From contig NZ_CP054585.1 in assembly GCF_003721435.2 (NCBI RefSeq), forward strand, positions 1,860,001 through 1,924,000: a stretch of 64,000 nucleotides of DNA, in the 5' to 3' direction. Positions 25,135-34,146 of this stretch are shown here, in pieces (positions within the stretch are counted from its first letter, which is position 1; each line of letters opens with the position of its first letter). Position numbers and translations under genes: made by a program. The stretch is from Halorubrum sp. CBA1229 (lineage in GTDB: Archaea; Halobacteriota; Halobacteria; Halobacteriales; Haloferacaceae). The notes beneath the pieces are model-generated. The model searched no databases, was not told the origin of the DNA, and worked only from the letters and a program-made list of their open reading frames with translations.

Positions 25135-25330
25135 GCCTCTCGCCCTCTTCTCAGCCTCTCGCCCTCTTCTCAGCCTCTCGCCCTCTTCTCAGCCTCTCGC
25201 CCTCTTCTCAGCCTCTCGCCCTCTTCTCAGCCTCTCGCCCTCTTCTCAGCCTCTCGCCCTCTTCTCAGCCTCTCGCCCTCTTCTCAGCCTCTCGCCCTCT
25301 TCTCAGCCTCTCGCCCTCTTCTCCGCCTCC
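25135..25330. repeat. 19-bp minisatellite, about ten units
   Basis: The unit CGCCCTCTTCTCAGCCTCT repeats head to tail from 25141 with identical copies to 25311, then a last diverged unit (CTCCGCCTC). One strand is almost entirely pyrimidine. It fills most of the 360-bp gap between padR and the aminotransferase gene (25058-25418) and ends about 60 bp before the latter's promoter (CTTTATTCC at 25389-25397). Confidence 0.95.
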
Positions 25331-25418
25331 CGTCGCGTCTCGCGAACTGCAGTTGGAGGTTTCTCCAACGACCGAGCGATCGCCTCGGCTTTATTCCGCG
25401 GGCGTGCGACGCGTCACC

Positions 25419-26759
25419 ATGGATCGCCACACGGCCACGCCCGACGTCACGGACCTCCCGGGCGATCGCGCGCGAGAGTGGGTCGACTACCACCACGAGT
25501 CGGCCGCGCCGAGCACGTACGTCTACGAGTTCGTCTGGGACCGCACCGCGCCCGCCGAGGGCCCCTTCTGCACCGACGTCGACGGCAACGTCCTCATGGA
25601 CTTCACGAGCCACGTCGCCGCCGCGCCGCTCGGCTACAACAACCCGTTGATTATGGAGCCGCTCTCCGAGTTCGACCTCGTCGACCCGCTGAAGATCGCG
25701 GGCCAGGACTTCTACGTCGCCGGCGGCGAGTCGCCCGGCGACGGGCTCCCGGGGTCGTCCGGGCTGATGGAGCGGCTCACCGAGGTCACCGCCCACTACG
25801 ACATGGACACGGTCTTCCTCTCGAACTCCGGGGCGGAGGCGGTCGAGAACGCGATCAAGATCGCGTACGACGACTCCGGCGGCGCCAAGCACGCGATCAC
25901 GTTCGACGGCGCGTTCCACGGGCGGACGCTCGGAGCGCTCTCGCTCAACCGCTCCAAGTCCGTCTACCGCCGGGAGTTCCCGGAGATCAGCGGCGTCCAC
26001 GACGCCCCGTTCTGCGAGGACCGGTCCTGCACCCCCGAGACCTGCTCGTGCGGCTTCTTCGCGGGCGGCGTCTCCCGGCTCCGCGAGAAGCTCGACCCCG
26101 AACGCGGTCACGTCGACCCCGACGACGTGGCGTACCTCATCCTCGAACCGATCCAGGGCGAGGGCGGCTACCGGTTCCCCTCCGACGCGTTCACCGACGA
26201 GATCGCGGCCTTGGTCGACGAGCACGACATCACGCTGATCGCCGACGAGATCCAGTCCGGGGTCGGCCGCACCGGGGAGCTGTGGGGCGCCGACCACTAC
26301 GCGCTCGAACCGGACGTGATCTCCAGCGCGAAGGGGCTCCGCGTCGGCGCGACGATCTCCCGCGAAGACGTGTTCCCCGAGGAGACGAGCCGGCTCTCGT
26401 CGACGTGGGGCGCCGGCGACGTGCTCGCCTCCGCACAGGGCGCGCTCACGCTCGACGCCATCCGCGAGCACGACCTCATGGACAACGCCACCGTCCGGGG
26501 TCGACAGTTCAAAGAGACGATGCGCGACGCCGACCTCCCGGGCGTGACCGACGTCCGCGGGAAGGGACTGATGCTCGCGGTCCAGTTCGACTCGACGGAG
26601 CGCCGCGACGCGGTCCTGACGGGGGCGTTCTCCCGCGGGCTGCTCACGCTGGCGGCCGGTCACGACGTGCTCCGGGTCCTCCCGCCCCTCGACGTCACCG
26701 AACGCGAGATCGAACTCGGCTGCGACCTGTTGACCGCCGCCATCGCCGACGCGGCCTGA
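25419..26759 (+). CDS. Class III (omega) aminotransferase
   Basis: The product has 446 residues. It has PLP fold type I motifs: SNSGAEAVENAIKIA (about 135-149), AFHGRT, LILEPIQGEGG (about 240-250), IADEIQSGVGRTG with Asp276, and the Schiff-base lysine in ISSAKGLRVGA (Lys305). Class III enzymes move an amino group between an omega-amine, such as 4-aminobutyrate or ornithine derivatives, and 2-oxoglutarate. The exact substrate is open. An unusual cluster FCEDRSCTPETCSCGFF (Cys199, 204, 209, 211) follows the HGRT region and could bind a metal. The start at 25419 is supported by a TATA-like box 27 nt upstream. Confidence 0.88.
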   Translation: MDRHTATPDVTDLPGDRAREWVDYHHESAAPSTYVYEFVWDRTAPAEGPFCTDVDGNVLMDFTSHVAAAPLGYNNPLIMEPLSEFDLVDPLKIAGQDFYVAGGESPGDGLPGSSGLMERLTEVTAHYDMDTVFLSNSGAEAVENAIKIAYDDSGGAKHAITFDGAFHGRTLGALSLNRSKSVYRREFPEISGVHDAPFCEDRSCTPETCSCGFFAGGVSRLREKLDPERGHVDPDDVAYLILEPIQGEGGYRFPSDAFTDEIAALVDEHDITLIADEIQSGVGRTGELWGADHYALEPDVISSAKGLRVGATISREDVFPEETSRLSSTWGAGDVLASAQGALTLDAIREHDLMDNATVRGRQFKETMRDADLPGVTDVRGKGLMLAVQFDSTERRDAVLTGAFSRGLLTLAAGHDVLRVLPPLDVTEREIELGCDLLTAAIADAA

Positions 26760-26780
26760 GGGGACGCCCGAGCGGCCACC

Positions 26781-27434
26781 TCACCGCTCCGCGTACCACT
26801 CCGCGAACTTCTCCAAGGCGCGGCCGCGGTGCGACACCGCGTTCTTCCGGTCGGTGTCCATCTCGGCGAACGTCTCGCCGTCGTGCTCGAAGATCGGGTC
26901 GTAGCCGAAGCCGCCCCCGCCGCGCGGCGCGACGATCCGGCCGGGGACGTACCCTTCGAACAGCTTGACGGGGAGAGGCTCGGCGTCGTCGCGCTCGCCG
27001 GCCGCGTCCGCGTCGCCGTCCGCGTCCGGACCCGCCGCGGCGGCCGCGTTCCGGTCCCCGCGGTCGACCGGGTCCGGGCTCGCGGCGAACTCGTCGCCGT
27101 CGCAGTAGCCGAGCACGCAGCGGAACGCGGCCCGGCGGTCGTCGAGGTCGGCCGCGATCTCGTGGACCCGCTCGATCCCGAGCGTCTCCTCGACGTACGA
27201 GGAGTACGGGCCGGGGAAGCCGTCGAGCCCCTCGACGAACAGCCCCGCGTCGTCGACGAGCACCGCCCCGCCCGCGTGGCGGTACGCCTCCCGAGCGCCG
27301 CGGGCGGCTATCGGTCCGAGCTCCGCGGCCTGTATCTCCGGGTAGTCGAAGTCGAGCCGCTCCACCGAGCCGTCCGGGAGGTAGCGCTCCGCCTCGCGCA
27401 CCTTCCCCGGATTCGTCGTCACGTATCTGAGCAC
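26781..27434 (-). CDS. rdgB: XTP/dITP pyrophosphatase (HAM1/RdgB family)
   Basis: The product has 217 residues. The N-terminus MLRYVTTNPGKVREAERYLP has the TxNxxK nucleotide-binding motif. VLVDDAGLFVEGLDGFPGPYSSYV contains the catalytic acid pair, and GGGGFGYDPIFEHDG and AVSHRGRALEKF complete the family pattern. It removes pyrophosphate from non-canonical purine triphosphates (ITP, XTP) and so cleans the nucleotide pool. An acidic Ala/Asp-rich insert of about 35 residues interrupts the family core in the middle, absent from most homologues. It is convergent with the aminotransferase gene. Confidence 0.92.
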   Translation of the reverse strand: MLRYVTTNPGKVREAERYLPDGSVERLDFDYPEIQAAELGPIAARGAREAYRHAGGAVLVDDAGLFVEGLDGFPGPYSSYVEETLGIERVHEIAADLDDRRAAFRCVLGYCDGDEFAASPDPVDRGDRNAAAAAGPDADGDADAAGERDDAEPLPVKLFEGYVPGRIVAPRGGGGFGYDPIFEHDGETFAEMDTDRKNAVSHRGRALEKFAEWYAER

Positions 27435-27551
27435 GGATCCGCGTGGGAGCGGCCGGAACGAATAGCCGTCGGTCGCGGTCGCCGCCGCGGTCGACCCGAT
27501 CGACGGACCGCCGGCAGTACGTTTTTGGTGATTCGTCGAAATCCCCCGCGT

Positions 27552-27968
27552 ATGTCCCTCCCGACGTTCGAGAAAAATCGGCTGATAGGGCTCGTTGCGG
27601 TCCTCTCGTTCGGGCTCACCTCGTTGTTCGCCGTCCTCCTCCCGGGGGCGCTGGGGCCGCTGATCCCCGCCACGTTCATCCTCGGCTTCTTCGTGATCAT
27701 CCCGCTGGTGGCGCTGCTCGGCGAGGACTTCCCGCTCGTCGAGTCCGGGGAAGCGGCCGGTGAGTCGGTCTCGGCGCCCGCGACGACCGGGGATCCCCTG
27801 GAGACGCTCCGTGAGCGGTACGCGACCGGCGAGATCGGCGAGGAGGAGTTCGAGCGCCGACTCGACCGACTGCTGGAGACCGAGGAGTTGGAGGGGCGAA
27901 TCGACGCCACCGCCGCGGACCGACGCGAGTCCCGCGACCGCCGCGAGCGCGAGACGGAACTGGAGTAG
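27552..27968 (+). CDS. Membrane protein with C-terminal SHOCT domain
   Basis: The product has 138 residues. Two hydrophobic helices (LIGLVAVLSFGLTSLFAVLL and LGPLIPATFILGFFVIIPLV) are followed by an acidic linker and the SHOCT domain DPLETLRERYATGEIGEEEFERRLDRLLE (about 82-110), then a charged tail. SHOCT (short C-terminal) domains are common in haloarchaeal membrane proteins and probably mediate oligomerisation. The role is unknown. It is divergent from rdgB, with 117 bp between the starts. Confidence 0.85.
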   Translation: MSLPTFEKNRLIGLVAVLSFGLTSLFAVLLPGALGPLIPATFILGFFVIIPLVALLGEDFPLVESGEAAGESVSAPATTGDPLETLRERYATGEIGEEEFERRLDRLLETEELEGRIDATAADRRESRDRRERETELE

Positions 27969-28093
27969 CGGACGGGAGAGCGCGGGGTCGGTGACGGAGC
28001 GCGGCGTCCGCGTCGCGGGCAGCCGACCCGCCCGCCCGCCGCCGCCTCGCGAGGGACACCCTCTTAAGAGGCGACCGTTAGGAACGGACGGAC

Positions 28094-29452
28094 ATGCTGA
28101 TCGCCGGAACCGTCATCGCCGACCCCGCGACCGTCGTCCCCGACGGCGCGGTCGTCGTCGAGGGCGCGACGATCGCCGCGGTCGGCGACGCCGCCGCCCT
28201 CCGCGAGGAGTATCCCGACCACGAGCGCCGCGAGGTCGACATCGTCGCGCCCGGCCTGATCGGCGGCCACGTGCACTCGGTGCAGTCGCTCGGACGCGGG
28301 ATCGCCGACGACGCCTCCCTCCTCGACTGGCTGTTCGACGCCGTGCTCCCGATGGAGGCCGCGATGGACGCCGAGGCGACCCGCGCCGCCGCCGAGCTGG
28401 GCTACCTGGAGTGCCTCGAATCGGGGACGACGACCGTCGTCGACCACCTCTCGGTCAATCACGCGGAGCAGGCGTTCGAGGCCGCGATCGAGACCGGGAT
28501 CCGCGCGCGGCTCGGGAAGGTGCTGATGGACCGCGACTCGCCGGACGGCCTGCTGGAGGGCACCGACGCCGCGCTCGCCGAGAGCGAGGCGCTCATCGAG
28601 GAGTACCACGGCGCCGCCGGCGGGCGGGTGCGCTACGCGGTCACGCCCCGCTTCGCCGTCACCTGCAGCGAGGCGTGTCTGCGGGGCTGCCGCGAGCTCG
28701 CCGACCGCCACGAGGGCGTGACGATCCACACTCACGCCAGCGAGAACGAAGAGGAAATCAGGGCGGTGGAGGCCGACACGGGGATGCGGAACGTCCTGTG
28801 GCTCGACGAGGTCGGGCTCACCGGACCGGACGTGACCCTCGCGCACTGCGTGCACACGGACGAGCGCGAGCGCGAGGTGCTCGCCGAGACGGACACGGTC
28901 GTCACCCACTGCCCCTCCTCGAACATGAAACTCGCCTCCGGGGTCGCCCCGGTCCACGACTACCTCGACCGGGGGATCGCGGTCGCGCTCGGCAACGACG
29001 GGCCGCCCTGCAACAACACGCTCGACCCCTTCACCGAGATGCGGCAGGCGAGCCTCCTCGGGAAGGTTGACGCTCGCGACCCGACCCGGCTCCCGGCCGC
29101 GACCGTGCTGGAGATGGCGACCACGAACGGCGCGCGCGCCGCCGGCTTCGACCGCCTCGGCACCCTCCGCGAGGGCCAGCGCGCGGACGTGATCGGGCTC
29201 ACCGCCGACCGCACGCGCGCCACGCCGGTCCACGACCCGCGCTCCCACCTCGTGTACGCCGCCCACGGCGACGACGTGGTCTTCACCATGGTCGACGGCG
29301 ACGTCCGGTATGACGACGGCGAGCACGTCGGGATCGACGCCGACGCCGTCCGCGAGCGCGCCACCCGAGAGGCGAAGCGCGTGGTCGAGGCGGCCGGCAT
29401 CGACGCGGCCGAATCGTCGCTCCTCGCGGGCGACGCCGCCGACCGTTTATAA
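28094..29452 (+). CDS. Amidohydrolase: SAH/MTA deaminase or related aminohydrolase
   Basis: The product has 452 residues. Zinc-site motifs of the AtzB/TrzA-MtaD group are GGHVHSVQS (His59, His61), IHTHASENEEE, LAHCVHTDE and LGNDGPPCNN, the last holding the catalytic Asp. A metallo-dependent hydrolase barrel is flanked by the beta-sandwich formed by the N- and C-terminal ends (MLIAGTVIADP and VFTMVDGDVRYDD). Likely substrates are S-adenosylhomocysteine, 5'-methylthioadenosine or 5'-deoxyadenosine, recycled by deamination in archaea, but a cytosine/guanine-type substrate is not excluded. The stop codon lies in TTTATAAAC, which could also be a promoter box for the next gene. Confidence 0.85.
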   Translation: MLIAGTVIADPATVVPDGAVVVEGATIAAVGDAAALREEYPDHERREVDIVAPGLIGGHVHSVQSLGRGIADDASLLDWLFDAVLPMEAAMDAEATRAAAELGYLECLESGTTTVVDHLSVNHAEQAFEAAIETGIRARLGKVLMDRDSPDGLLEGTDAALAESEALIEEYHGAAGGRVRYAVTPRFAVTCSEACLRGCRELADRHEGVTIHTHASENEEEIRAVEADTGMRNVLWLDEVGLTGPDVTLAHCVHTDEREREVLAETDTVVTHCPSSNMKLASGVAPVHDYLDRGIAVALGNDGPPCNNTLDPFTEMRQASLLGKVDARDPTRLPAATVLEMATTNGARAAGFDRLGTLREGQRADVIGLTADRTRATPVHDPRSHLVYAAHGDDVVFTMVDGDVRYDDGEHVGIDADAVRERATREAKRVVEAAGIDAAESSLLAGDAADRL

Positions 29453-29514
29453 ACGAACGCGGCTGGCGCCCGCAAAACGGGCTTGATCCGCGCAAACTCG
29501 GACTGAGGATCTCC

Positions 29515-29523
29515 CTTTTATAC
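29515..29523 (+). promoter_or_regulatory. Promoter of DUF4382 gene, duplicated at 36.1 kb
   Basis: CTTTTATAC is the TATA box about 33 nt before the ATG at 29552. The 50 bp in front of it, including AAAACGGGCTT at about 29474, recur with few changes in front of the receiver gene (36094-36144). This indicates one ancestral promoter. Confidence 0.65.
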
Positions 29524-29551
29524 CCGTGCGGGGCGCCTTCGGTGACTCACC

Positions 29552-30649
29552 ATGACGGACCCATCGCGGACGACAGGCGGCGACCGATCTCAGGGCACTC
29601 CCACCGACGGCTTCGGGCGACGGGAGTTCGTGGCGCTCGGCGCGGGCGTGGGCGCGACGATGCTCGCGGGCTGTGCCGGCGACGGGGGACTCGCGTCCGA
29701 CGGCTCGGACGGTTCGGACGGCTCGGACGGTTCGGACGGCTCGGACGGCTCCCAGACGCTCACCGGGAACTTCCGGCTCCTCATCAGCGACGCGCCGGCC
29801 GACATCGCCGACTTCGATGAGCTGAACGTCACGCTCGACGAGGCGCGGATCTTCGAGGCTCGGGACGACGAGGAAGAGGATGACGAGGAGGACGACGCGG
29901 AGACGGACGACGAGAACGACGCGGAGACGGACGACGAGAACGACGCGGAGACGGATGAAACGGACGACGCGGAGACCGACGACGGGTCGGATCAGACCGG
30001 CAACGAGACCGAGGTGGAGAGCGACTCCCCCAACGGGACCGCGGAGGAGGACGAGGAGACGGACGACGAGGACGAGGAGAACGAAGAGGACGCGGACGAC
30101 GAGGACGCGGATGACGAGGACGACCGCGGCTTCACCGTCGTCGACCTCGGCGGCGAGACCGTCGACCTCACGCAGGTGATCGGAGACGACGCGACGGCCG
30201 TGTTCGACGACGAGATCCCGGCGGGGAGCTACGAGAAGGTCGAGCTCGAGGTCTCCGCGGTCGAAGGGATCGTCGAGGGCGAGGCGGTCGACGTGAAGCT
30301 CCCGAGCGAGAAGCTCCAGATCACGAACGGGTTCGAGGTCACGCCCGACGAGCCCGTCAGCTTCGTCTTCGACATCAACGTCGTCAAGCGCGGCAAGAAC
30401 AACGGCTACATCCTCAAGCCGGTGATCTCCGGCAGCGGGGTCGCGGGCCGAGACGTCGACGTCAACGAGATCGACGACGATGCGGACGGGGACGACGAGG
30501 GTGATGACGGCGACGACGAGAGTGACGAGGACGAGAGTGACGAGGACGATTCCGACGAAGACGCGAACGAAACGGCGGACTCGGAGGACGACGGCGACGG
30601 AGCCACCGGAAACGAGACCGACGACGCCGAGAACGAGACCGCCGCCTGA
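29552..30649 (+). CDS. Tat lipoprotein with DUF4382 domain and long acidic runs
   Basis: The product has 365 residues. The signal GRREFVALGAGVGATMLAGC has twin Arg and a lipobox with Cys47, so it is exported folded and lipid-anchored outside. A six-fold GSD repeat follows. The DUF4382 domain begins GNFRLLISDAPADIADFDEL and resumes after an inserted acidic region of about 95 residues (Asp/Glu tandem repeats such as DDENDAET) at FTVVDLGGETVDLTQVIGDD. It ends FVFDINVVKRGKNNGYILKP. A second acidic tail of about 60 residues closes the protein. DUF4382 proteins are secreted with an unknown function, and the huge negative charge may bind cations. Confidence 0.9.
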   Translation: MTDPSRTTGGDRSQGTPTDGFGRREFVALGAGVGATMLAGCAGDGGLASDGSDGSDGSDGSDGSDGSQTLTGNFRLLISDAPADIADFDELNVTLDEARIFEARDDEEEDDEEDDAETDDENDAETDDENDAETDETDDAETDDGSDQTGNETEVESDSPNGTAEEDEETDDEDEENEEDADDEDADDEDDRGFTVVDLGGETVDLTQVIGDDATAVFDDEIPAGSYEKVELEVSAVEGIVEGEAVDVKLPSEKLQITNGFEVTPDEPVSFVFDINVVKRGKNNGYILKPVISGSGVAGRDVDVNEIDDDADGDDEGDDGDDESDEDESDEDDSDEDANETADSEDDGDGATGNETDDAENETAA

Positions 30650-30734
30650 AGCGACGACCGACCGCGAGAGGGTGACCCGCGTCCCCACTCGCCGACCGAC
30701 TCGCGCCTACTTTTCAAACGCGCCGCGATCCCGC

Positions 30735-31136
30735 CTACGACGAGGTCTCGACGGACGGCGCGGCCGTCGACGGGCACTTCGCCCACCGCAGCGCGGCGTC
30801 GTCGTCGTTGAACGCCTCGGTGTCGATCCCGTCGACGTCGATTGTCCGCTTGAGGTAGCGGCGCTTCGAGCGCTCGCCGACGACGGCGAACCGGTCCACG
30901 CCCCGGGCGACGGCGATCTGCGCGGACTCGCGGAGCGCGCGCCGTCCCGCGTCGGAGCAGGGACGGCTCGTCTTCACGACGATCACCACGGCGTCGACCG
31001 CGCGGTCGGCGGTGACGGTCCGCCACCGATCGAGCAGCGCCTCGCCGTCGGCGGGGCTGAGCCCCGTCCCGTGCGGGAACTCGACGACTAACGCCTCGCC
31101 GTCGGTCCGCAGCGTCCAGCGCTCGCTCGGTTGCAT
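30735..31136 (-). CDS. Conserved haloarchaeal protein with STAS-like fold, unknown role
   Basis: The product has 133 residues from MQPSERWTLRTDGEALVVEF. Alternating strands and helices (ALVVEFPHGTGLSPADGEALLDRW, DAVVIVVKTSRPCSDAGRRALRES, RFAVVGERSKRRYLKRTI) resemble a STAS/SpoIIAA-like domain. The resemblance is only by secondary-structure pattern. The longer frame to 31241 crosses an AT-rich promoter region and is not preferred. It stands alone between the DUF4382 gene and hemD. Confidence 0.6.
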   Translation of the reverse strand: MQPSERWTLRTDGEALVVEFPHGTGLSPADGEALLDRWRTVTADRAVDAVVIVVKTSRPCSDAGRRALRESAQIAVARGVDRFAVVGERSKRRYLKRTIDVDGIDTEAFNDDDAALRWAKCPSTAAPSVETSS

Positions 31137-31298
31137 AACAGTACACCACACCTGTCGGTTGATAAATACACGGCTCCAGTTATCTAGGTTGATAACCATT
31201 CTATCGGGAGGCTGAGCCGAAACGTTCCAAGCATCCTCCAAACCCGTGCTTAAGGGTCGCCCCCCGTTTTGGCGAAAACGAGATATCTCAGTTGAAAA

Positions 31299-32066
31299 CT
31301 AACGGTTCGGTGAGGTGTCGTCGCCCGCCTCGCCGCCGTCCACCGCCTCGACGACCGATTCGGCGAGGGCCGCGAAGTCGGCGTCCTCCGGGACGACGTC
31401 GACGTCGATCCCGTGGTCCATCGCCGTCTCCGCGGTCGGCGGACCGATGGCGCCGACGACCGCGTCGGTCAGGCCCGCGACCGCCGCCTCGCGGAGTCCC
31501 CGCTCCTCGGCGGCGTCGAGGAAGTGGGTCACCGTGAGCGACGAGGTGAACGCGGCGGCGTCGAGGTCGCCCGCGGCGGCCAACTCCGCGGACTCGCCCG
31601 CGCCCTCCGGCCGCGTCAGGCGGTAGAGCACCGTCTCGTTCACCGTCGCGCCGGCCTCGCGGAGCCCGTCTACGAGCACGTCGCTGCCGTGGTCCGAGCG
31701 CGCCACCTCGACGCGCTCGCCGTCGACGCGGCCCGAGAGCGCCTCGACCAGCCCCGCCGAGGTGTACTCGTCGGGGACGATGTCGACGGTCCAACCCGCC
31801 TCCCGGGCCGCGTCGGCGGTGGCGGGGCCGATGGCGGCGAGCGTCGCGTCGCCCGGCTCCCAGCCCGCCTTGGCCGCGAGCTCGACGCCGGTCTTGCTCG
31901 TGAGGACGACGTACGGCGCCGCGGCCGGCACCGCGCCCGTCGGCTCGACCGCGAGCATCGGGTCCGCGACCGGGTCGGCGCCGAGCGACTCCAGCAGCGC
32001 CGCGGCGTCGTCGATCCGCTCGTCGGCCGGGCGGAAGACGGCGACGCGGGGAGCGGGGTCGCTCAC
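31299..32066 (-). CDS. hemD: Uroporphyrinogen-III synthase
   Basis: The product has 255 residues. The two-domain HemD pattern is visible although the family is weakly conserved: AVFRPADERIDDAAALLESL at the start, YVVLTSKTGVELAAKAG, the linker TVDIVPDEYTSAGLVEAL, then AAFTSSLTVTHFLDAAEERG and IGPPTAETAMDHGIDVDVVP. It cyclises hydroxymethylbilane with inversion of ring D. The identity is secured by its place: its ATG overlaps the end of the methyltransferase gene by 4 bp in the hemC-cobA-hemD operon. Confidence 0.93.
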   Translation of the reverse strand: MSDPAPRVAVFRPADERIDDAAALLESLGADPVADPMLAVEPTGAVPAAAPYVVLTSKTGVELAAKAGWEPGDATLAAIGPATADAAREAGWTVDIVPDEYTSAGLVEALSGRVDGERVEVARSDHGSDVLVDGLREAGATVNETVLYRLTRPEGAGESAELAAAGDLDAAAFTSSLTVTHFLDAAEERGLREAAVAGLTDAVVGAIGPPTAETAMDHGIDVDVVPEDADFAALAESVVEAVDGGEAGDDTSPNR

Positions 32067-32875
32067 GCCTCCTCACCTCGCTCGCGGTCGTTCCGGAGGA
32101 ACTCGACGACGCGGTCCCGAGTCGCCGCCACGTCGCCGATGACGGTGATCGCGGGCGGCTCGATCTCGGCCTCGTCGCGGACCTCGACGATGGTATCGAG
32201 GGTGCCGGTCGCGACGCGCATCTCCGGCCACGTCGCGCGCTCGACCAGCGCGACCGGGGTGTCGCCGTCGAGCCCGGCGTCGCGGAGCTCGGCGGTGTAC
32301 GCGGGCAGCTTGCCGACGCCCATCAGCACGACGATCGTCCCGCCGGTCGCGGCGAGCGCGTCCCAGTCGACCGCCGACTCCTCTTTCGTCGGGTCCTCGT
32401 GGCCCGTGACGAAGGAGACGGAGGAGGCGTGGTCGCGGTGCGTCACGGGGATCCCGGCGACCGCGGGCCCCGCGATCGCGGAGGTGACGCCCGGGACGAC
32501 CTCGAAGGGGATCCCGGCCTCAGCGAGGTGTTCGGCCTCCTCGCCGCCGCGGCCGAACACGAACGGGTCGCCGCCCTTGAGCCGGACGACCGACTTCCCC
32601 TCGCGCGCCAGTTCGACCAGCCGTCGGTTCGTGTACTCCTGCGGGGTCCACTCGCCGCCGGCGCGCTTGCCGACGTCCTCGCGCTTCGCTTCGGGGATCT
32701 CCCCGAGGATCTCCGGGCCCGGGAGCTTGTCGTGGAGGACCACGTCGGCCGACTCGATCAGCCGGGCGGCCTTCACGGTCATGAGGTCCGGGTCGCCCGG
32801 GCCGGAGCCGACGAGGTAGACGGTGCCGGGCTCGGTCGATTCCCTGCCGTCGCCCTCGCTCTCCCCCTCACTCAT
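32063..32875 (-). CDS. cobA: Uroporphyrinogen-III C-methyltransferase (SUMT)
   Basis: The product has 270 residues. Signatures are VYLVGSGPGDPDLMTVKA near the N-terminus, VVRLKGGDPFVFGRGGEEAE (about 108-127) and VVPGVTSAIAGPAVAGIPVT. It transfers two methyl groups from SAM to uroporphyrinogen III, giving precorrin-2, the branch to siroheme, cobalamin and the alternative heme route used by archaea. It overlaps hemC by 8 bp and hemD by 4 bp, so the three are translated from one message. Confidence 0.96.
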   Translation of the reverse strand: MSEGESEGDGRESTEPGTVYLVGSGPGDPDLMTVKAARLIESADVVLHDKLPGPEILGEIPEAKREDVGKRAGGEWTPQEYTNRRLVELAREGKSVVRLKGGDPFVFGRGGEEAEHLAEAGIPFEVVPGVTSAIAGPAVAGIPVTHRDHASSVSFVTGHEDPTKEESAVDWDALAATGGTIVVLMGVGKLPAYTAELRDAGLDGDTPVALVERATWPEMRVATGTLDTIVEVRDEAEIEPPAITVIGDVAATRDRVVEFLRNDRERGEEA

Positions 32876-34061
32876 CGGCCGCCTCCTGTCGGGTCCCCTC
32901 GTCGACCTCGGCCGCCTCGCGGGCGGCCGCGATCAGGTCGTCGGCGCCCCGGTCCGCTAAGTCCGCCGCGAACGACTCGGCGGCCTTCGCGTGCGACCGG
33001 ATCGGGAGGTCGCGGGTGTCGGCCACCTCCTCGGTGCCGTCGGTCGAGAGGACCCGGACGCGCGTGTGGACGTGCTCGCCCTGCACGAGCGCCGAGACGC
33101 CGATCGGCGCGACGCAGCCGCCGTTGAGCTCGCCGAGGATCGTGCGCTCGACGGTGACCGCCACCCGGGTCCGGGGGTGGTCGACCGCGGAGCGCACGTC
33201 CTCGATCACCTCGGGGTCAGTCGCGGTCACCGCGATGGCGCCCTGGCCGGCCGCGGGGACGAACTCCTCGCGCGGGAGCCGGGTCGTCGGGACGTCGTGG
33301 AACAGGTCGGAGCGCCGGAGCCCCGCCTCCGCGAGGACGATGGCGTCGTACTCCGTCTCCACCTTCCGCTCCATCGCCGAGCGCTCCAGGTCGGAGAGGG
33401 AGTCGAACCACTCCTCGACGGTGGTCTCGAACTCCTCGTCGACCTCGGGCTCGCCGCTCTCGGCGTCCGCGTCGGTCTCGCCGCTCTCGGCGTCGCCCTC
33501 GTCGCCCGCACCGCCCTCCTCGGCGGTCATCGCGCTGGCCTCGCCCGAGGCGATCAGCCGGCGCTCGTGTTCCGCCTGGAGGCCTGGCGCGAGCAGCTTC
33601 TCGATCCGAGTGTCGACGTTCCCCCGTAACGGCTCGACGACCAGGTCCGGGCGCGTGGCCTTGATCTGGGCGGTCCGCCGGAGCGAGCCGGTTCCCACGA
33701 CGGAGCCCGAGGGGAGGTCCTCGATCCCGAGCCCGTCGGGGTGGACGAACACGTCGCCGGAGGGCGCGCGCTCGGGGACGCCGGCGACCACCATATCGTC
33801 CATCTCCTCGGTCGGCACGTCCTTCAGCGAGTGGACGGCGAGGTCGGCGTCGCCGGCGAGCACCTCCTCGTCGAGCGAGCGGACGAAGGCGCCGGTCTTC
33901 CCGAGCCGGTGGATCAGCTCGTCGGGGATCTGGTCGCCGCGGGTCTCGACGCGGCGGAGCTCCACGTCGCGTCGGCGGCTCGACAGCGCGTCGCGGACGG
34001 TCCCGGCCTGCCGGAGGGCCAGGTCCGACCCGCGCGTGGCGAGCCTGAGCGTATCGGTCAT
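32868..34061 (-). CDS. hemC: Hydroxymethylbilane synthase (porphobilinogen deaminase)
   Basis: The product has 397 residues from MTDTLRLATRGSDLALRQAG. The conserved HSLKDVPTEE, GTGSLRRTAQIKATRPDL and RGNVDTRIEKL segments are present. LNGGCVAPIG carries the cysteine that binds the dipyrromethane cofactor. It joins four porphobilinogens into hydroxymethylbilane. An acidic insert of about 60 residues (AMTAEEGGAGDEGD onward, about 175-235) makes it longer than the usual roughly 310 residues. The start is set by family homology. TTCAAAAG about 25 nt upstream is a possible TATA box. First gene of the operon. Confidence 0.95.
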   Translation of the reverse strand: MTDTLRLATRGSDLALRQAGTVRDALSSRRRDVELRRVETRGDQIPDELIHRLGKTGAFVRSLDEEVLAGDADLAVHSLKDVPTEEMDDMVVAGVPERAPSGDVFVHPDGLGIEDLPSGSVVGTGSLRRTAQIKATRPDLVVEPLRGNVDTRIEKLLAPGLQAEHERRLIASGEASAMTAEEGGAGDEGDAESGETDADAESGEPEVDEEFETTVEEWFDSLSDLERSAMERKVETEYDAIVLAEAGLRRSDLFHDVPTTRLPREEFVPAAGQGAIAVTATDPEVIEDVRSAVDHPRTRVAVTVERTILGELNGGCVAPIGVSALVQGEHVHTRVRVLSTDGTEEVADTRDLPIRSHAKAAESFAADLADRGADDLIAAAREAAEVDEGTRQEAADE

Positions 34062-34146
34062 ACCCGACCGGAGGTCCCCCGCGTTCAAAAGGGCATTAGT
34101 TCGGGCGTCGCACCGGAACGCGGAGAACGAAACGTCTCGACGTGAG

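Noticed and set aside
25135-25330. Possible CRISPR array at the 19-bp repeats
   Set aside because: The units are contiguous, with no spacers and no cas genes.
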